Assembly (NCBI RefSeq): GCF_022565475.1
Contig: NZ_JAIUMR010000003.1
Coordinates: 186,001-250,000 of the forward strand
Source: Aliidiomarina sp.
GTDB taxonomy: Bacteria > Pseudomonadota > Gammaproteobacteria > Enterobacterales > Alteromonadaceae
Length of the DNA stretch: 64,000 nt
Direction of reading: 5' to 3'
A program made the translations under genes and the position numbers. Position 1 is the stretch's first letter. The number at the start of each line of letters is the position of its first letter. This document shows positions 9,326-17,109 of the stretch, piece by piece. Below the pieces are notes generated by a model. It did not search any database, had not been told where the DNA came from, and was given only the letters and a program-made list of their open reading frames with translations.

Positions 9326-11713
9326 ATGCTACGTATGTTGCTTTGCACGTTTCTTATTGCGCTTAGCGTTGTGTTCGGCAACGCAACGGCGCAACAGAGA
9401 CCTACGGGCTTTGAAGTGGTGCATGCAGTCGATCAAGAAATCACTATTCAATTGAAATGGAAACATCAGTTTCAGTTTGCCGGCTACTATGCGGCTCTCG
9501 AGCAAGGGTACTTTGCTGATGAGGGATTGAACGTTGTGCTGCGAGAGCGCGACACCAGTGAGAATATTATTCAGCAGGTGCTCGATGGCCGTAGCGATTA
9601 CGCAATCACTGATTCGGTCGCTTTGCTGGAAGCTGGGCAAAATCCAGATATTGTCCTGGTTGCAGCGATTTTCCAATACTCAGCCAATGCTATCGTCAGT
9701 TTGCGGGAGAAGCAGATCCGCCGTCCGAGAGATTTGGCCGGTCGGCGAATTGGTTTTTATGAAAGCAGCGCTGATGGTCTCGATGTCCTCGCTTTATTAG
9801 CGGATCAGCGGATTCGCGACGTTGAGCTTGTTCCTGGCTCGTGGCAAGAGCGTTTGAGTATGTTGCGCAATCACGAAATCGACGCAACTGTGGTTTATCT
9901 GTCCAATGAACCTATTGTATTGCGAGAAGATGGCCTTGATATTCATGTCATGATCCCGCGCCACTTTGGGATTGATTTGTACGGCGATATTCTCTTTACC
10001 TCGCGCACTGAAGCCGAACTATTTCCAGAGCGAGCTGCGGCGGTGCGCCGCGCGGTCATTCGCGGTTGGGAATACGCACTCGCTCATCCGCAAGAATTAG
10101 TTGAACTCATCTATAGCCAGTACAACACGCAAAATAAATCACGCAGCGCGCTTTTCGCTGAGGCACAAGTTATTGCGTCTCTGGTGTCAGCGACATCAAC
10201 GCCAGTGGGTGAACTTGACCCTGGTCGTATCGAGTTTTTGAGCCAGCAGCTGCAACGCCTTAATTTACTTCAACACGTTCATGCAGGTCAGAGCGCGGTC
10301 ATTTTCAATGAACAGTTTGGCCGCAGTGTGCAATTAACCGAAGCGGAAAAAACCTTTTTGGCCGAGCTTGGCAGTATTCGAGTCGGCGTGGAAGCGCTTG
10401 GCTGGCCGCCTTTTGAAATGCTCGATGAATTTGGTCAACTGAGCGGCCTAGCAGCTGAGTACCTCGATATCATTGCCGAGACCCTTGGCCTTCAGTTTGA
10501 ACTCGTGCCGATGCAGAGTTGGGATGACATGCTCCAAGCGACAATGGAACGGCGTATCGATCTGCTTCCTGTTATCGCTGCGACTCCTGAGCGTAGTCAC
10601 TATCTCAATTTTACTGCGCCATATGTTCGATCGCCGATGGTGATTGTTACTCGTGAAGACGTGGATTTTATTCCCGATATGCAGGTACTGCGTGGCCAGC
10701 GTGTTGGCGTCGTTGGCGGTTATGCATCGGACGAATTGCTAAGCGAGTATTATCCATATTTACAACTTGTGCGTTACCCCAATACTGAAGCAGGCCTGCA
10801 TGCACTCGCCAGCGGTCTGGTGGATGTCTTTGTCGATAACCTAGCCGTTGCGAGCTTTCTTATTCGTCGTGATGGTTTGGCGAATTTGAAAATTTCCGGG
10901 CAAACACCTTACTCCTTCGATTCAGGTGTCGCAGTAAGGAATGATTGGCCGCTGCTGCATAGCGCAATCGGTAAAGTTTTGGCGAGCATTCCAGCCGAGC
11001 AACATCAAGAAATTTATGCGCGTTGGGTGCAGCTCGAATTTAGCCAACGATTAAGTCTACGTGCTATGTGGTTGCCCTTGTCTTTAATCGCTATTGTGGT
11101 CATTTCATTGCTCGCTTATCTCGCGCGTTTACGCCTGCTAAATAACCGTCTTCGTCGGGCTCACGAACAACTCAGCGCAGCGCAAGATGAGTTAGCAATA
11201 AAGAATTTAGAGCTACAAAAATTATCCGTGACCGACAAGCTGACTGGGGTCTTTAACCGTTATTTTCTTGATTTAAAGCTCGCAGAAGCCTTTGAACACG
11301 CCTCGCGCTATCAACGCAACATGTCCATAGTGTTGATTGACCTTGATTATTTTAAGCGCATTAACGACGAACTCGGGCACCAAGTGGGGGATCGAGTGCT
11401 GCAAGAGTTTGCTGACCTTGTTGAACGTCATATTCGCCGCAGTGATATTTTTGGCCGTTGGGGTGGTGAAGAGTTCTTATTGATTTGTCCAGAAACAGAC
11501 GATCAACAAGCATTAGCGATTGCTGACAAAATCCGTTTTGCGGTGGTCAATCACCGCTTTTCTCAGAGTTACGGTGTGACGATTAGTGCGGGAGTCAAAG
11601 ATAATCAGAATGTGGACTCTATCGATCAACTCATTACTGCTGCGGATCGTGCTCTTTATCAAGCGAAGGCGAGTGGTCGTAACCAAGCTTGCATAGGAGC
11701 TGCAAAAGATTGA
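9326..11713 (+). CDS. Periplasmic two-sensor diguanylate cyclase (NMT1 + SBP_bac_3 + GGDEF)
   Basis: A 795-residue membrane-bound c-di-GMP synthase. In order: a signal peptide (about 1-22); an NMT1/THI5-like periplasmic binding domain (about 35-320, with IQLKWKHQFQFAGYYAALEQ); a second amino-acid-type binding domain (about 345-570, with RVGVEALGWPPFEM); one membrane segment (about 575-597); a short coiled coil; and a C-terminal GGDEF domain. The active site is intact as GGEEF in GRWGGEEFLLIC. An RRSD product-inhibition I-site sits five residues before it. THI5-like domains often bind pyrimidine precursors or sulfonates; the ligand here is unknown. The next cyclase gene overlaps by 4 bases, so the two are probably co-transcribed. 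Confidence 0.9.
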   Translation: MLRMLLCTFLIALSVVFGNATAQQRPTGFEVVHAVDQEITIQLKWKHQFQFAGYYAALEQGYFADEGLNVVLRERDTSENIIQQVLDGRSDYAITDSVALLEAGQNPDIVLVAAIFQYSANAIVSLREKQIRRPRDLAGRRIGFYESSADGLDVLALLADQRIRDVELVPGSWQERLSMLRNHEIDATVVYLSNEPIVLREDGLDIHVMIPRHFGIDLYGDILFTSRTEAELFPERAAAVRRAVIRGWEYALAHPQELVELIYSQYNTQNKSRSALFAEAQVIASLVSATSTPVGELDPGRIEFLSQQLQRLNLLQHVHAGQSAVIFNEQFGRSVQLTEAEKTFLAELGSIRVGVEALGWPPFEMLDEFGQLSGLAAEYLDIIAETLGLQFELVPMQSWDDMLQATMERRIDLLPVIAATPERSHYLNFTAPYVRSPMVIVTREDVDFIPDMQVLRGQRVGVVGGYASDELLSEYYPYLQLVRYPNTEAGLHALASGLVDVFVDNLAVASFLIRRDGLANLKISGQTPYSFDSGVAVRNDWPLLHSAIGKVLASIPAEQHQEIYARWVQLEFSQRLSLRAMWLPLSLIAIVVISLLAYLARLRLLNNRLRRAHEQLSAAQDELAIKNLELQKLSVTDKLTGVFNRYFLDLKLAEAFEHASRYQRNMSIVLIDLDYFKRINDELGHQVGDRVLQEFADLVERHIRRSDIFGRWGGEEFLLICPETDDQQALAIADKIRFAVVNHRFSQSYGVTISAGVKDNQNVDSIDQLITAADRALYQAKASGRNQACIGAAKD

Positions 11714-13359
11714 CAAGCGTTAAGGCACAAGCATCTTCGAGAAGTTTGCGTTCACACTTCGTACTGGTCAGTGCGGGCATGATTCTTGCGCTGACGTTAG
11801 TGCTCAGTTCGATTGCTCACCATTCGGAGGCTCGTGCATTGAAATCCCAAATTGGTAACGCCTTAATTGATACAAGCATGCTGTTGAATCATAACCTTGA
11901 CCAATTTATGTGGGCGCGCTCGATTGAAGTGGAATTGCTTAGCCAATTTGGAATGAGCTTTGAAGATCCAGATGAAATGCGAGATCTACTCGAAGCGGTG
12001 CAAGAGAAAGTGCCAAGCTTCGCTTGGTTCGGTGTCACCGACTCCGAAGGGGTTGTTCAGGTGAGCACTGGAGGATTACTTGAGGGTATGAGCATTGCAC
12101 ACCGTCCAGTATTCACTGAAGCGCGAAGCGAACGTTTCTATGGCGATGTGCACGAAGCGCAGCTCTTAGCTCAGTTACTACCAAATCCAAGTGGTGAGGC
12201 GATGAAGTTTGTCGATATCAGCTTTCCACTTTTTTCTGACGCAGGTGAGTTTCGTGGAGTATTGGCAGCGCATCTGAGTTGGGAGTGGGCACGCGAAGTG
12301 CAGACCACCATTATGGAGCCGCTGCGCGAGCGCCATCAAATTGAATTTTTTGTCGTCAGCCCACGTATAAATGCAGTATTGTTAGGGCCCGGTCGTATGG
12401 CAGGGCAAGAGCTTAATCTCGCTAGCTTAACTGCTGCCGAGGCCGGAGAATCCGGTTTTCTCGTGGAAAAATGGCCGGATGGAGAGCGATACTTCACGGG
12501 ATTTACGAAGTCATCTGGCTATCGCGACTTTCCGGGGTTTGGCTGGTCGATTTTGTTACGGGAAAACGAAGCCGTTGCCGTTCGGTCCGTCACCCAACTA
12601 CAAATTGTTATTTGGTCGACCAGCTTATTATTCATTTTGCTTTTCGCATTCATTGCCTGGCGTTTAAGTATCGTCATCACTGAGCCGCTACAAGAGATTA
12701 CTCAAGCTGCTCATCGTCTTTCCAAAGGAAAAATTGCCGAAATCCCTTTGCACAAAGGCATCCGTGAAATTGAGTCCTTGGAGCAATCGCTGCGCGACCT
12801 GCTGGTGAGTTTAACTCGTGCTGAATCTGCACTCGGTGAAATGGAGTCGAAAGCCCATCGCGATGCATTAACTGGGCTTGCCAATCGCAATGCGTTAACT
12901 AAGTATCTGAAAGTTGCGCGGGAGTTTGCCGAGCAACGGCATCAGTCATTAACCTTACTTTATCTTGATCTGGACAAGTTTAAACCGGTCAATGATACCT
13001 ATGGTCATGCGGTCGGTGATGCCTTGTTACAGCAAGTCGCTCAGCGCTTGCGTCATCAAGTTCGGCAAGACGAATTAGCGGTGCGCCTTGGCGGCGATGA
13101 GTTCCTTTTAGTATTAACGACAGACGACCGGTGTCCTGAGGCCACGGGCGAAATGGTAGCAGAGCGTGTCTTAGAGTCGTTGCGTCAGCCATTTCAAATT
13201 GAACAATTAACGTTGAACATCGGCTCGACGATAGGCATCGCGATTTGGCCGCAAGACGGCGAGCAAATTGAAGAGGTTCTTGAGTTAGCTGACCAAGCGC
13301 TTTATCGAGCCAAGCAACAAGGCCGCAATCGTTATTTGTTTGCAAACAATCCCAAATAA
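11710..13359 (+). CDS. Membrane diguanylate cyclase with Cache-like sensor, HAMP and GGDEF
   Basis: Probable start is the TTG at 11710, which overlaps the previous stop (TTGA) and has AGGAG at 11696-11700; the in-frame TTG at 11689 lies before that ribosome site. About 549 residues: a membrane segment near 15-37, a periplasmic Cache-like domain (about 40-295, with APSF-type motif VPSFAWFGVTDSEGVV), a second membrane segment (about 298-320), a HAMP-like linker and a C-terminal GGDEF domain with intact GGDEF in RLGGDEFLLVL. The I-site position reads RQDE rather than RxxD, so product inhibition may be weak or absent. It probably senses a small extracellular ligand. A terminator overlaps its stop codon. 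Confidence 0.87.
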   Translation: MTSVKAQASSRSLRSHFVLVSAGMILALTLVLSSIAHHSEARALKSQIGNALIDTSMLLNHNLDQFMWARSIEVELLSQFGMSFEDPDEMRDLLEAVQEKVPSFAWFGVTDSEGVVQVSTGGLLEGMSIAHRPVFTEARSERFYGDVHEAQLLAQLLPNPSGEAMKFVDISFPLFSDAGEFRGVLAAHLSWEWAREVQTTIMEPLRERHQIEFFVVSPRINAVLLGPGRMAGQELNLASLTAAEAGESGFLVEKWPDGERYFTGFTKSSGYRDFPGFGWSILLRENEAVAVRSVTQLQIVIWSTSLLFILLFAFIAWRLSIVITEPLQEITQAAHRLSKGKIAEIPLHKGIREIESLEQSLRDLLVSLTRAESALGEMESKAHRDALTGLANRNALTKYLKVAREFAEQRHQSLTLLYLDLDKFKPVNDTYGHAVGDALLQQVAQRLRHQVRQDELAVRLGGDEFLLVLTTDDRCPEATGEMVAERVLESLRQPFQIEQLTLNIGSTIGIAIWPQDGEQIEEVLELADQALYRAKQQGRNRYLFANNPK

Positions 13360-13385
13360 AAAGAGATGACTGCTGTCATCTCTTT
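13358..13385 (+). terminator. Terminator between convergent cyclase and norB genes
   Basis: AAAGAGATGAC, loop TGCT, GTCATCTCTTT: an 11-base stem starting at the stop codon of the cyclase gene, with A-run and T-run flanks that could serve the plus strand. Confidence 0.75.
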
Positions 13386-13466
13386 GGTCGTTTCGATTAC
13401 TTCAGCTTTAACCCGAATGGAGTGGACGTCCTTGTCCGAGGGCTGGAGTAGAGCCTTTTTGTTACA

Positions 13467-15734
13467 TTAGGCGTTTTGCTCGGCGAGAAGCGCCGCTTCT
13501 TTGTCTTTAAAGAAAACACCTTTGGTAATTTGCCAACTGACCGCCAAGGCACCCACAATAAAGATGACGTCACCGACAGTTCGCACCCAACGCAGCATGT
13601 GCAGTAATGGTTGTTGCATGAACTCTTCGCTACGTGCGTACCACAAGCCTTCGGTTGCACTGGCGTGGAACTGGATAAAGCCAATCGGTAGCAAGCTGGT
13701 GAAGAGCATCAGTACCAAGCCCCAGTTTAACCACCAGAACGCGGTTTTCATGAGCTTCTCGTCGAATTGGAAGTTCGGCTTGATATAGCGTAATACCAAG
13801 AGACAGAAACCGAGCGCAAGGAATCCATACACCCCAAACAATGCCGCGTGAGCGTGGGTTGGTGTCGTATTCAGACCTTGGATGTAATAAAGCACGATCG
13901 GTGGGTTGATCATGAAGCCCATAACGCCAGCGCCAAGGAAGTTCCAGAATGCCACGGCAATGAAGAACATCAGAGGCCATTTAACCCGAGCCATCCAGTC
14001 CGCACGAGCTTTCAAGCGCCAGTTTTCCCATGCTTCGTACCCTAAGACCACCAGAGGAACAACTTCAAGTGCAGAGAAGGTTGCGCCAACTGCCATAATT
14101 GGTGTGGTGGTACCTGAGAAATACAAGTGATGGAAAGTACCAGGTACACCGCCAAGCAGGAACAACGACGCTGACGCTAAGCTCGCCGCGGTTGCCGTGG
14201 TGCGTGAAACAAGGCCCATGTTATAGAAGATAAAGGCAAACGATACGGTCGCGAATACTTCGAAGAAGCCTTCTACCCAGAGGTGGACAACCCACCAACG
14301 CCAGTATTCCATGACCGACAAGTGCGTGCGCTCGCCGTAGAAGAAGCCGGCACCGTAGAACAAGCCGACCGCAATCACTGAACAGATGAACAACACCAAC
14401 AGGTTTTTGTCACCGTCTTTCTTCAGTGCCGGTAACATGCCGCGAAGCATGAGCACCAACCACAATAGGATGCCGACGAATTTCAGGATCTGCCAGAAGC
14501 GACCAAGGTCGAGGTATTCGTAGCCTTGGTGACCAAACCAGAAGCTTAAGTGCTCAGGCATGACTTGTGCAATCGCTAACCAGTTACCAATGAAGGTACC
14601 GGCAGTGACGATAATCAGTGCCCAGAACAGCACGTCGACACCAAGTTTTTGGTATTTCGGGTCTTTGCCACCATTGATAATCGGAGCAAGGAACAGACCG
14701 GCTGCAAGGAACCCGACAGCAATCCAGAACATGGCGGCTTGCAAGTGCCAAGTACGGACCAAGGTATAGGGTAGGATTTGTGTGGTATCAATGCCATAGA
14801 AGCCACTACCTTCAACGGTGTAGTGCGCAGTAAAGCCACCGAGGAAAACTTGTAGCGTAAACAAGGCAACCACAACAAACAAATATTTGCCGAGTGAACG
14901 TTGTGACGGCGTGAGCTTCACTAAGCTGATGGGGTCTTTTTTCGGTGCGACCGGCTCTGCGTGCTCTTTGCGTAAGAAGGCCCAGGCCCAAATCAACGCA
15001 CCCACACCAGCGATCAATAGAATGATGCTGACCAACGACCAAATCAGGTTTTCCGCTGAAGGCGTATTGCTGATCAGTGGTTCATGTGGCCAGTTGTTGG
15101 TGTAAGTTACGTTCGAATCCGGACGTTCAGTTGCTGCAGCCCACGAGGTCCAGAAGAAGAAGTGCGTTAACTCAATACGACGGCGTTCCGATGGCAGCGT
15201 ATCGTTCTTCATGGCGAAGTTATGACGCGTCTGCTCGAAGGCGGGGTCATTGCCAAACAAGCGAATATAGTAGTCCGCAGTTTGTTGGATGGCGGCATAG
15301 CGGGTGTCGCTCAATACCAGCACGTCGCGAGCTTGGTCGTAGGTATTGGTGCGATACTCGACTTCAAGATCATGGCGCAGCATGCTTTGATCGCGCGGGT
15401 CTAGCTCGTCGTAGGAGACACCATAGATCTGCTGAGCAGTAATGTCTAACCATGCTAACAATTCGCGGCGTAGCCAATCGGCTGTCCAGTCGGGTGCTTG
15501 ATAAGCACCATGACCCCAGATTGAACCAAGTTGCATACCACCAACCGACTGATACGCCGTTTGACCATTTAAAATGGTCTCATTGGTCATGATCAGGTTG
15601 CCCTGAGCGGAGACGACTTGATCAGGAATGGGCGGAGCCACTCGATACACTTCTTTACCGAAATAGCCCAAAATACCAAAGGTAATGGCTAGAATCGCAA
15701 TTAACGTCCACCAGAGTTTTTTATACTCACCCAT
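13467..15734 (-). CDS. norB: Quinol-dependent nitric oxide reductase (single-subunit qNor)
   Basis: It reduces two NO to N2O in the inner membrane using quinol. It is 755 residues, the length of single-subunit qNor rather than the about 460 of cytochrome-dependent cNorB, and no norC is adjacent. An N-terminal membrane anchor is followed by a periplasmic extension (about 35-215) that replaces NorC but has no CxxCH heme site. Then come 12-13 membrane segments of the heme-copper oxidase fold. Expected metal-ligand histidines are visible in RTWHLQAAMFW, WVVHLWVEGFFEVF, FHHLYFSG and THAHAALFGVYG. Upstream are a sigma-54 promoter and three NorR-type sites, so transcription is probably NO-induced. 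Confidence 0.96.
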   Translation of the reverse strand: MGEYKKLWWTLIAILAITFGILGYFGKEVYRVAPPIPDQVVSAQGNLIMTNETILNGQTAYQSVGGMQLGSIWGHGAYQAPDWTADWLRRELLAWLDITAQQIYGVSYDELDPRDQSMLRHDLEVEYRTNTYDQARDVLVLSDTRYAAIQQTADYYIRLFGNDPAFEQTRHNFAMKNDTLPSERRRIELTHFFFWTSWAAATERPDSNVTYTNNWPHEPLISNTPSAENLIWSLVSIILLIAGVGALIWAWAFLRKEHAEPVAPKKDPISLVKLTPSQRSLGKYLFVVVALFTLQVFLGGFTAHYTVEGSGFYGIDTTQILPYTLVRTWHLQAAMFWIAVGFLAAGLFLAPIINGGKDPKYQKLGVDVLFWALIIVTAGTFIGNWLAIAQVMPEHLSFWFGHQGYEYLDLGRFWQILKFVGILLWLVLMLRGMLPALKKDGDKNLLVLFICSVIAVGLFYGAGFFYGERTHLSVMEYWRWWVVHLWVEGFFEVFATVSFAFIFYNMGLVSRTTATAASLASASLFLLGGVPGTFHHLYFSGTTTPIMAVGATFSALEVVPLVVLGYEAWENWRLKARADWMARVKWPLMFFIAVAFWNFLGAGVMGFMINPPIVLYYIQGLNTTPTHAHAALFGVYGFLALGFCLLVLRYIKPNFQFDEKLMKTAFWWLNWGLVLMLFTSLLPIGFIQFHASATEGLWYARSEEFMQQPLLHMLRWVRTVGDVIFIVGALAVSWQITKGVFFKDKEAALLAEQNA

Positions 15735-15830
15735 GGCAGCCCCCTTTTTTGAGTTGATTATTGTTAAGCATGTGCTTACTCCCGTTTACTAAACTCTCCC
15801 CGGATCATCCGAGTGATTCATGGTTGATTT

Positions 15831-15846
15831 AGCAGGAAGCGTGCCA
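15831..15846 (-). promoter_or_regulatory. Sigma-54 (-24/-12) promoter of norB
   Basis: The minus strand reads TGGCACG-CTTC-CTGCT, against the consensus TGGCACG-N4-TTGCA. The invariant GG and GC are 10 bases apart. Transcription would begin near 15820, about 85 bases before the norB ATG. NorR-type sites lie upstream at the enhancer distance. Confidence 0.85.
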
Positions 15847-15910
15847 GCTTTTAATAATCCAATTAAATCAATTATATATGGGTTATCTTGGCGTTTTCGA
15901 ACTCGGTATT

Positions 15911-15966
15911 GGTGGTTTTCACCTGAACGCTTTCGGGTAAAAATTACCCAGCAGGTAAAAATCACC
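15911..15966 (-). promoter_or_regulatory. Three NorR-type enhancer sites upstream of norB
   Basis: Three GGT-N7-ACC sites lie at 15911-15923, 15936-15948 and 15954-15966. The middle one is an extended palindrome, GGGTAAAAATTACCC. Spacings, read towards the promoter, are 18 then 25 bases. GGT-N7-ACC is the NorR recognition sequence described in Ralstonia, and triple sites are typical of NorR enhancers. A matching cluster lies beside norR itself at 32034-32091. Confidence 0.85.
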
Positions 15967-16137
15967 ACGAAGCTCCTCATGGCGCGGTAATTTCAACTAC
16001 TCCCCTTGGCGTATCTCCTTAAATTCCCCTGTTAAAGATACGGACATTGTAAAATTGGCTAACTGAAGTCGCTTTCTGTGAATGACCACACAAGAACATG
16101 AAATCGATGTCTAGGGCGAATCAATGCGAGGTTGCGC

Positions 16138-16320
16138 ATGACAAACAAACGAACAGAACTAAAGGGCATTGCCAAGCTCACTCTAGTCGCGGTGAGTGTG
16201 GCAGCGGCTATCGCTTGGATACCGCAAAGCTTTGCAACCGAAGCGACGATGACGGCGCAGGAAGAGATTAACCTGTCGTTGCGCGATCGGCTGGAACATG
16301 TTGGCGGCAAGCCTGGTTGA
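16138..16320 (+). CDS. Small exported protein of unknown function
   Basis: Sixty residues from the ATG at 16138 (a TTG at 16132 is the alternative; GAGG lies just upstream). The protein has a basic N-terminus, a hydrophobic core (about 12-30) and a likely signal-peptidase site after SFA, leaving a mature peptide of about 26-28 residues beginning TEATMTAQ and ending HVGGKPG. I do not recognise the family. It is divergent from norB and shares its control region, so an NO-related role is possible but not shown. Confidence 0.55.
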   Translation: MTNKRTELKGIAKLTLVAVSVAAAIAWIPQSFATEATMTAQEEINLSLRDRLEHVGGKPG

Positions 16321-16514
16321 TGCTTCGCTGTAATGTTTAATCAGCAACGTTCCATCCCCAAACGCTCGGGCTTTCAGTTCGCTAGAGCGCTCTTTCCTAT
16401 CTTAGAAACAAACGCCTAAAAAACCATCCCGATGACCCATTACCTCTGACGAGGTAAAGGATCCTTATTTGCTGCGGCTTTGCGTTCAGTAGTGAATTTC
16501 ACTGCCGCAAAACC

Positions 16515-16528
16515 TTGATCTAGATCAA
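16515..16528 (+). promoter_or_regulatory. FNR/ANR box upstream of nrdG
   Basis: TTGATCTAGATCAA, an exact match to TTGAT-N4-ATCAA. A class II position (-41.5) puts the transcription start near 16563, with a possible -10 TACTGT at about 16550-16555. This is 47 bases before the nrdG start and implies oxygen-controlled expression. Confidence 0.88.
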
Positions 16529-16609
16529 AGGATAGATTTGCCAGTTGGTTACTGTAAACACTATATATTGTGCTAATGGAATCCAATAAACACAAGATAT
16601 GGGGTTGAA

Positions 16610-17074
16610 GTGAAAGCTAACGGTTATTTACGTTACAGCGAAGAGCAAGTGGTTTGGCAGGAAGTGCCGGGTGAAACGTCGCTGGCTTACACCATCACCG
16701 GCTGCTCAGTCGGCTGTAAAGGTTGCCATAGTGTCGACACTTGGCCGCAGGGTAGTGGCACGGTATTGACCCCAGATTATTTCCAGCAGCGGCTCGACCA
16801 CTATCGAGGCCTGTTGACCTGTGTTGTCTTTCTAGGTGGTGAATGGCAGCCACAAGCCCTACTTGAATTATTAAGATTGGCTCGGCAGGCGGGGCTGAAA
16901 ACTTGCCTGTATACCGGCTTAGAGGATGTTTCCGACGATCTTCACAAGCATTTAGATTATTTAAAAACGGGACCGTGGATTGCGGAGCGGGGCGGCTTAA
17001 ATAGTCCGACAACGAACCAACGTTTTGTCGACTTGCGCCGAGGGGAACTGCTGAATTTCCGCTTTTTGCTATAG
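16610..17074 (+). CDS. nrdG: Anaerobic ribonucleotide reductase activating enzyme NrdG
   Basis: Radical-SAM enzyme that generates the glycyl radical on NrdD. It is 154 residues, the family length. The start is GTG at 16610 with GGGG upstream. The cluster-binding motif is CSVGCKGC near residue 32 (C-x3-C-x2-C), as in E. coli NrdG; VVFLGGEWQP and LYTGLE correspond to the SAM-binding and central strands. nrdD follows 35 bases later. The order nrdG-nrdD is reversed relative to E. coli. A perfect FNR box lies about 85 bases upstream. Confidence 0.93.
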   Translation: MKANGYLRYSEEQVVWQEVPGETSLAYTITGCSVGCKGCHSVDTWPQGSGTVLTPDYFQQRLDHYRGLLTCVVFLGGEWQPQALLELLRLARQAGLKTCLYTGLEDVSDDLHKHLDYLKTGPWIAERGGLNSPTTNQRFVDLRRGELLNFRFLL

Positions 17075-17109
17075 GTCTGCATCAACAAAAATGAACAGGG
17101 GAACACATC

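Larger units (their letters stand above)
15735..16137. promoter_or_regulatory. norB regulatory region, shared with a divergent small exported protein gene
   Basis: This 403-base gap reads towards norB as three GGT-N7-ACC sites (15966 down to 15911), an AT-rich linker, then a sigma-54 -24/-12 promoter (15846-15831) and a leader of about 85 bases. The linker contains a candidate IHF site (15866-15878, one mismatch to WATCAANNNNTTR). The part nearest the small gene at 16138 shows no clear promoter; a weak inverted repeat CGTATCT/AGATACG lies at about 16010-16042. Confidence 0.7.

Noticed and set aside
13501-15442. Plus-strand frames opposite norB
   Set aside because: They are the reverse side of the membrane-protein codons of norB; none has a family match.
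16010-16042. Inverted repeat CGTATCT/AGATACG as an operator
   Set aside because: Seven-base arms 19 bases apart without further symmetry are expected by chance.
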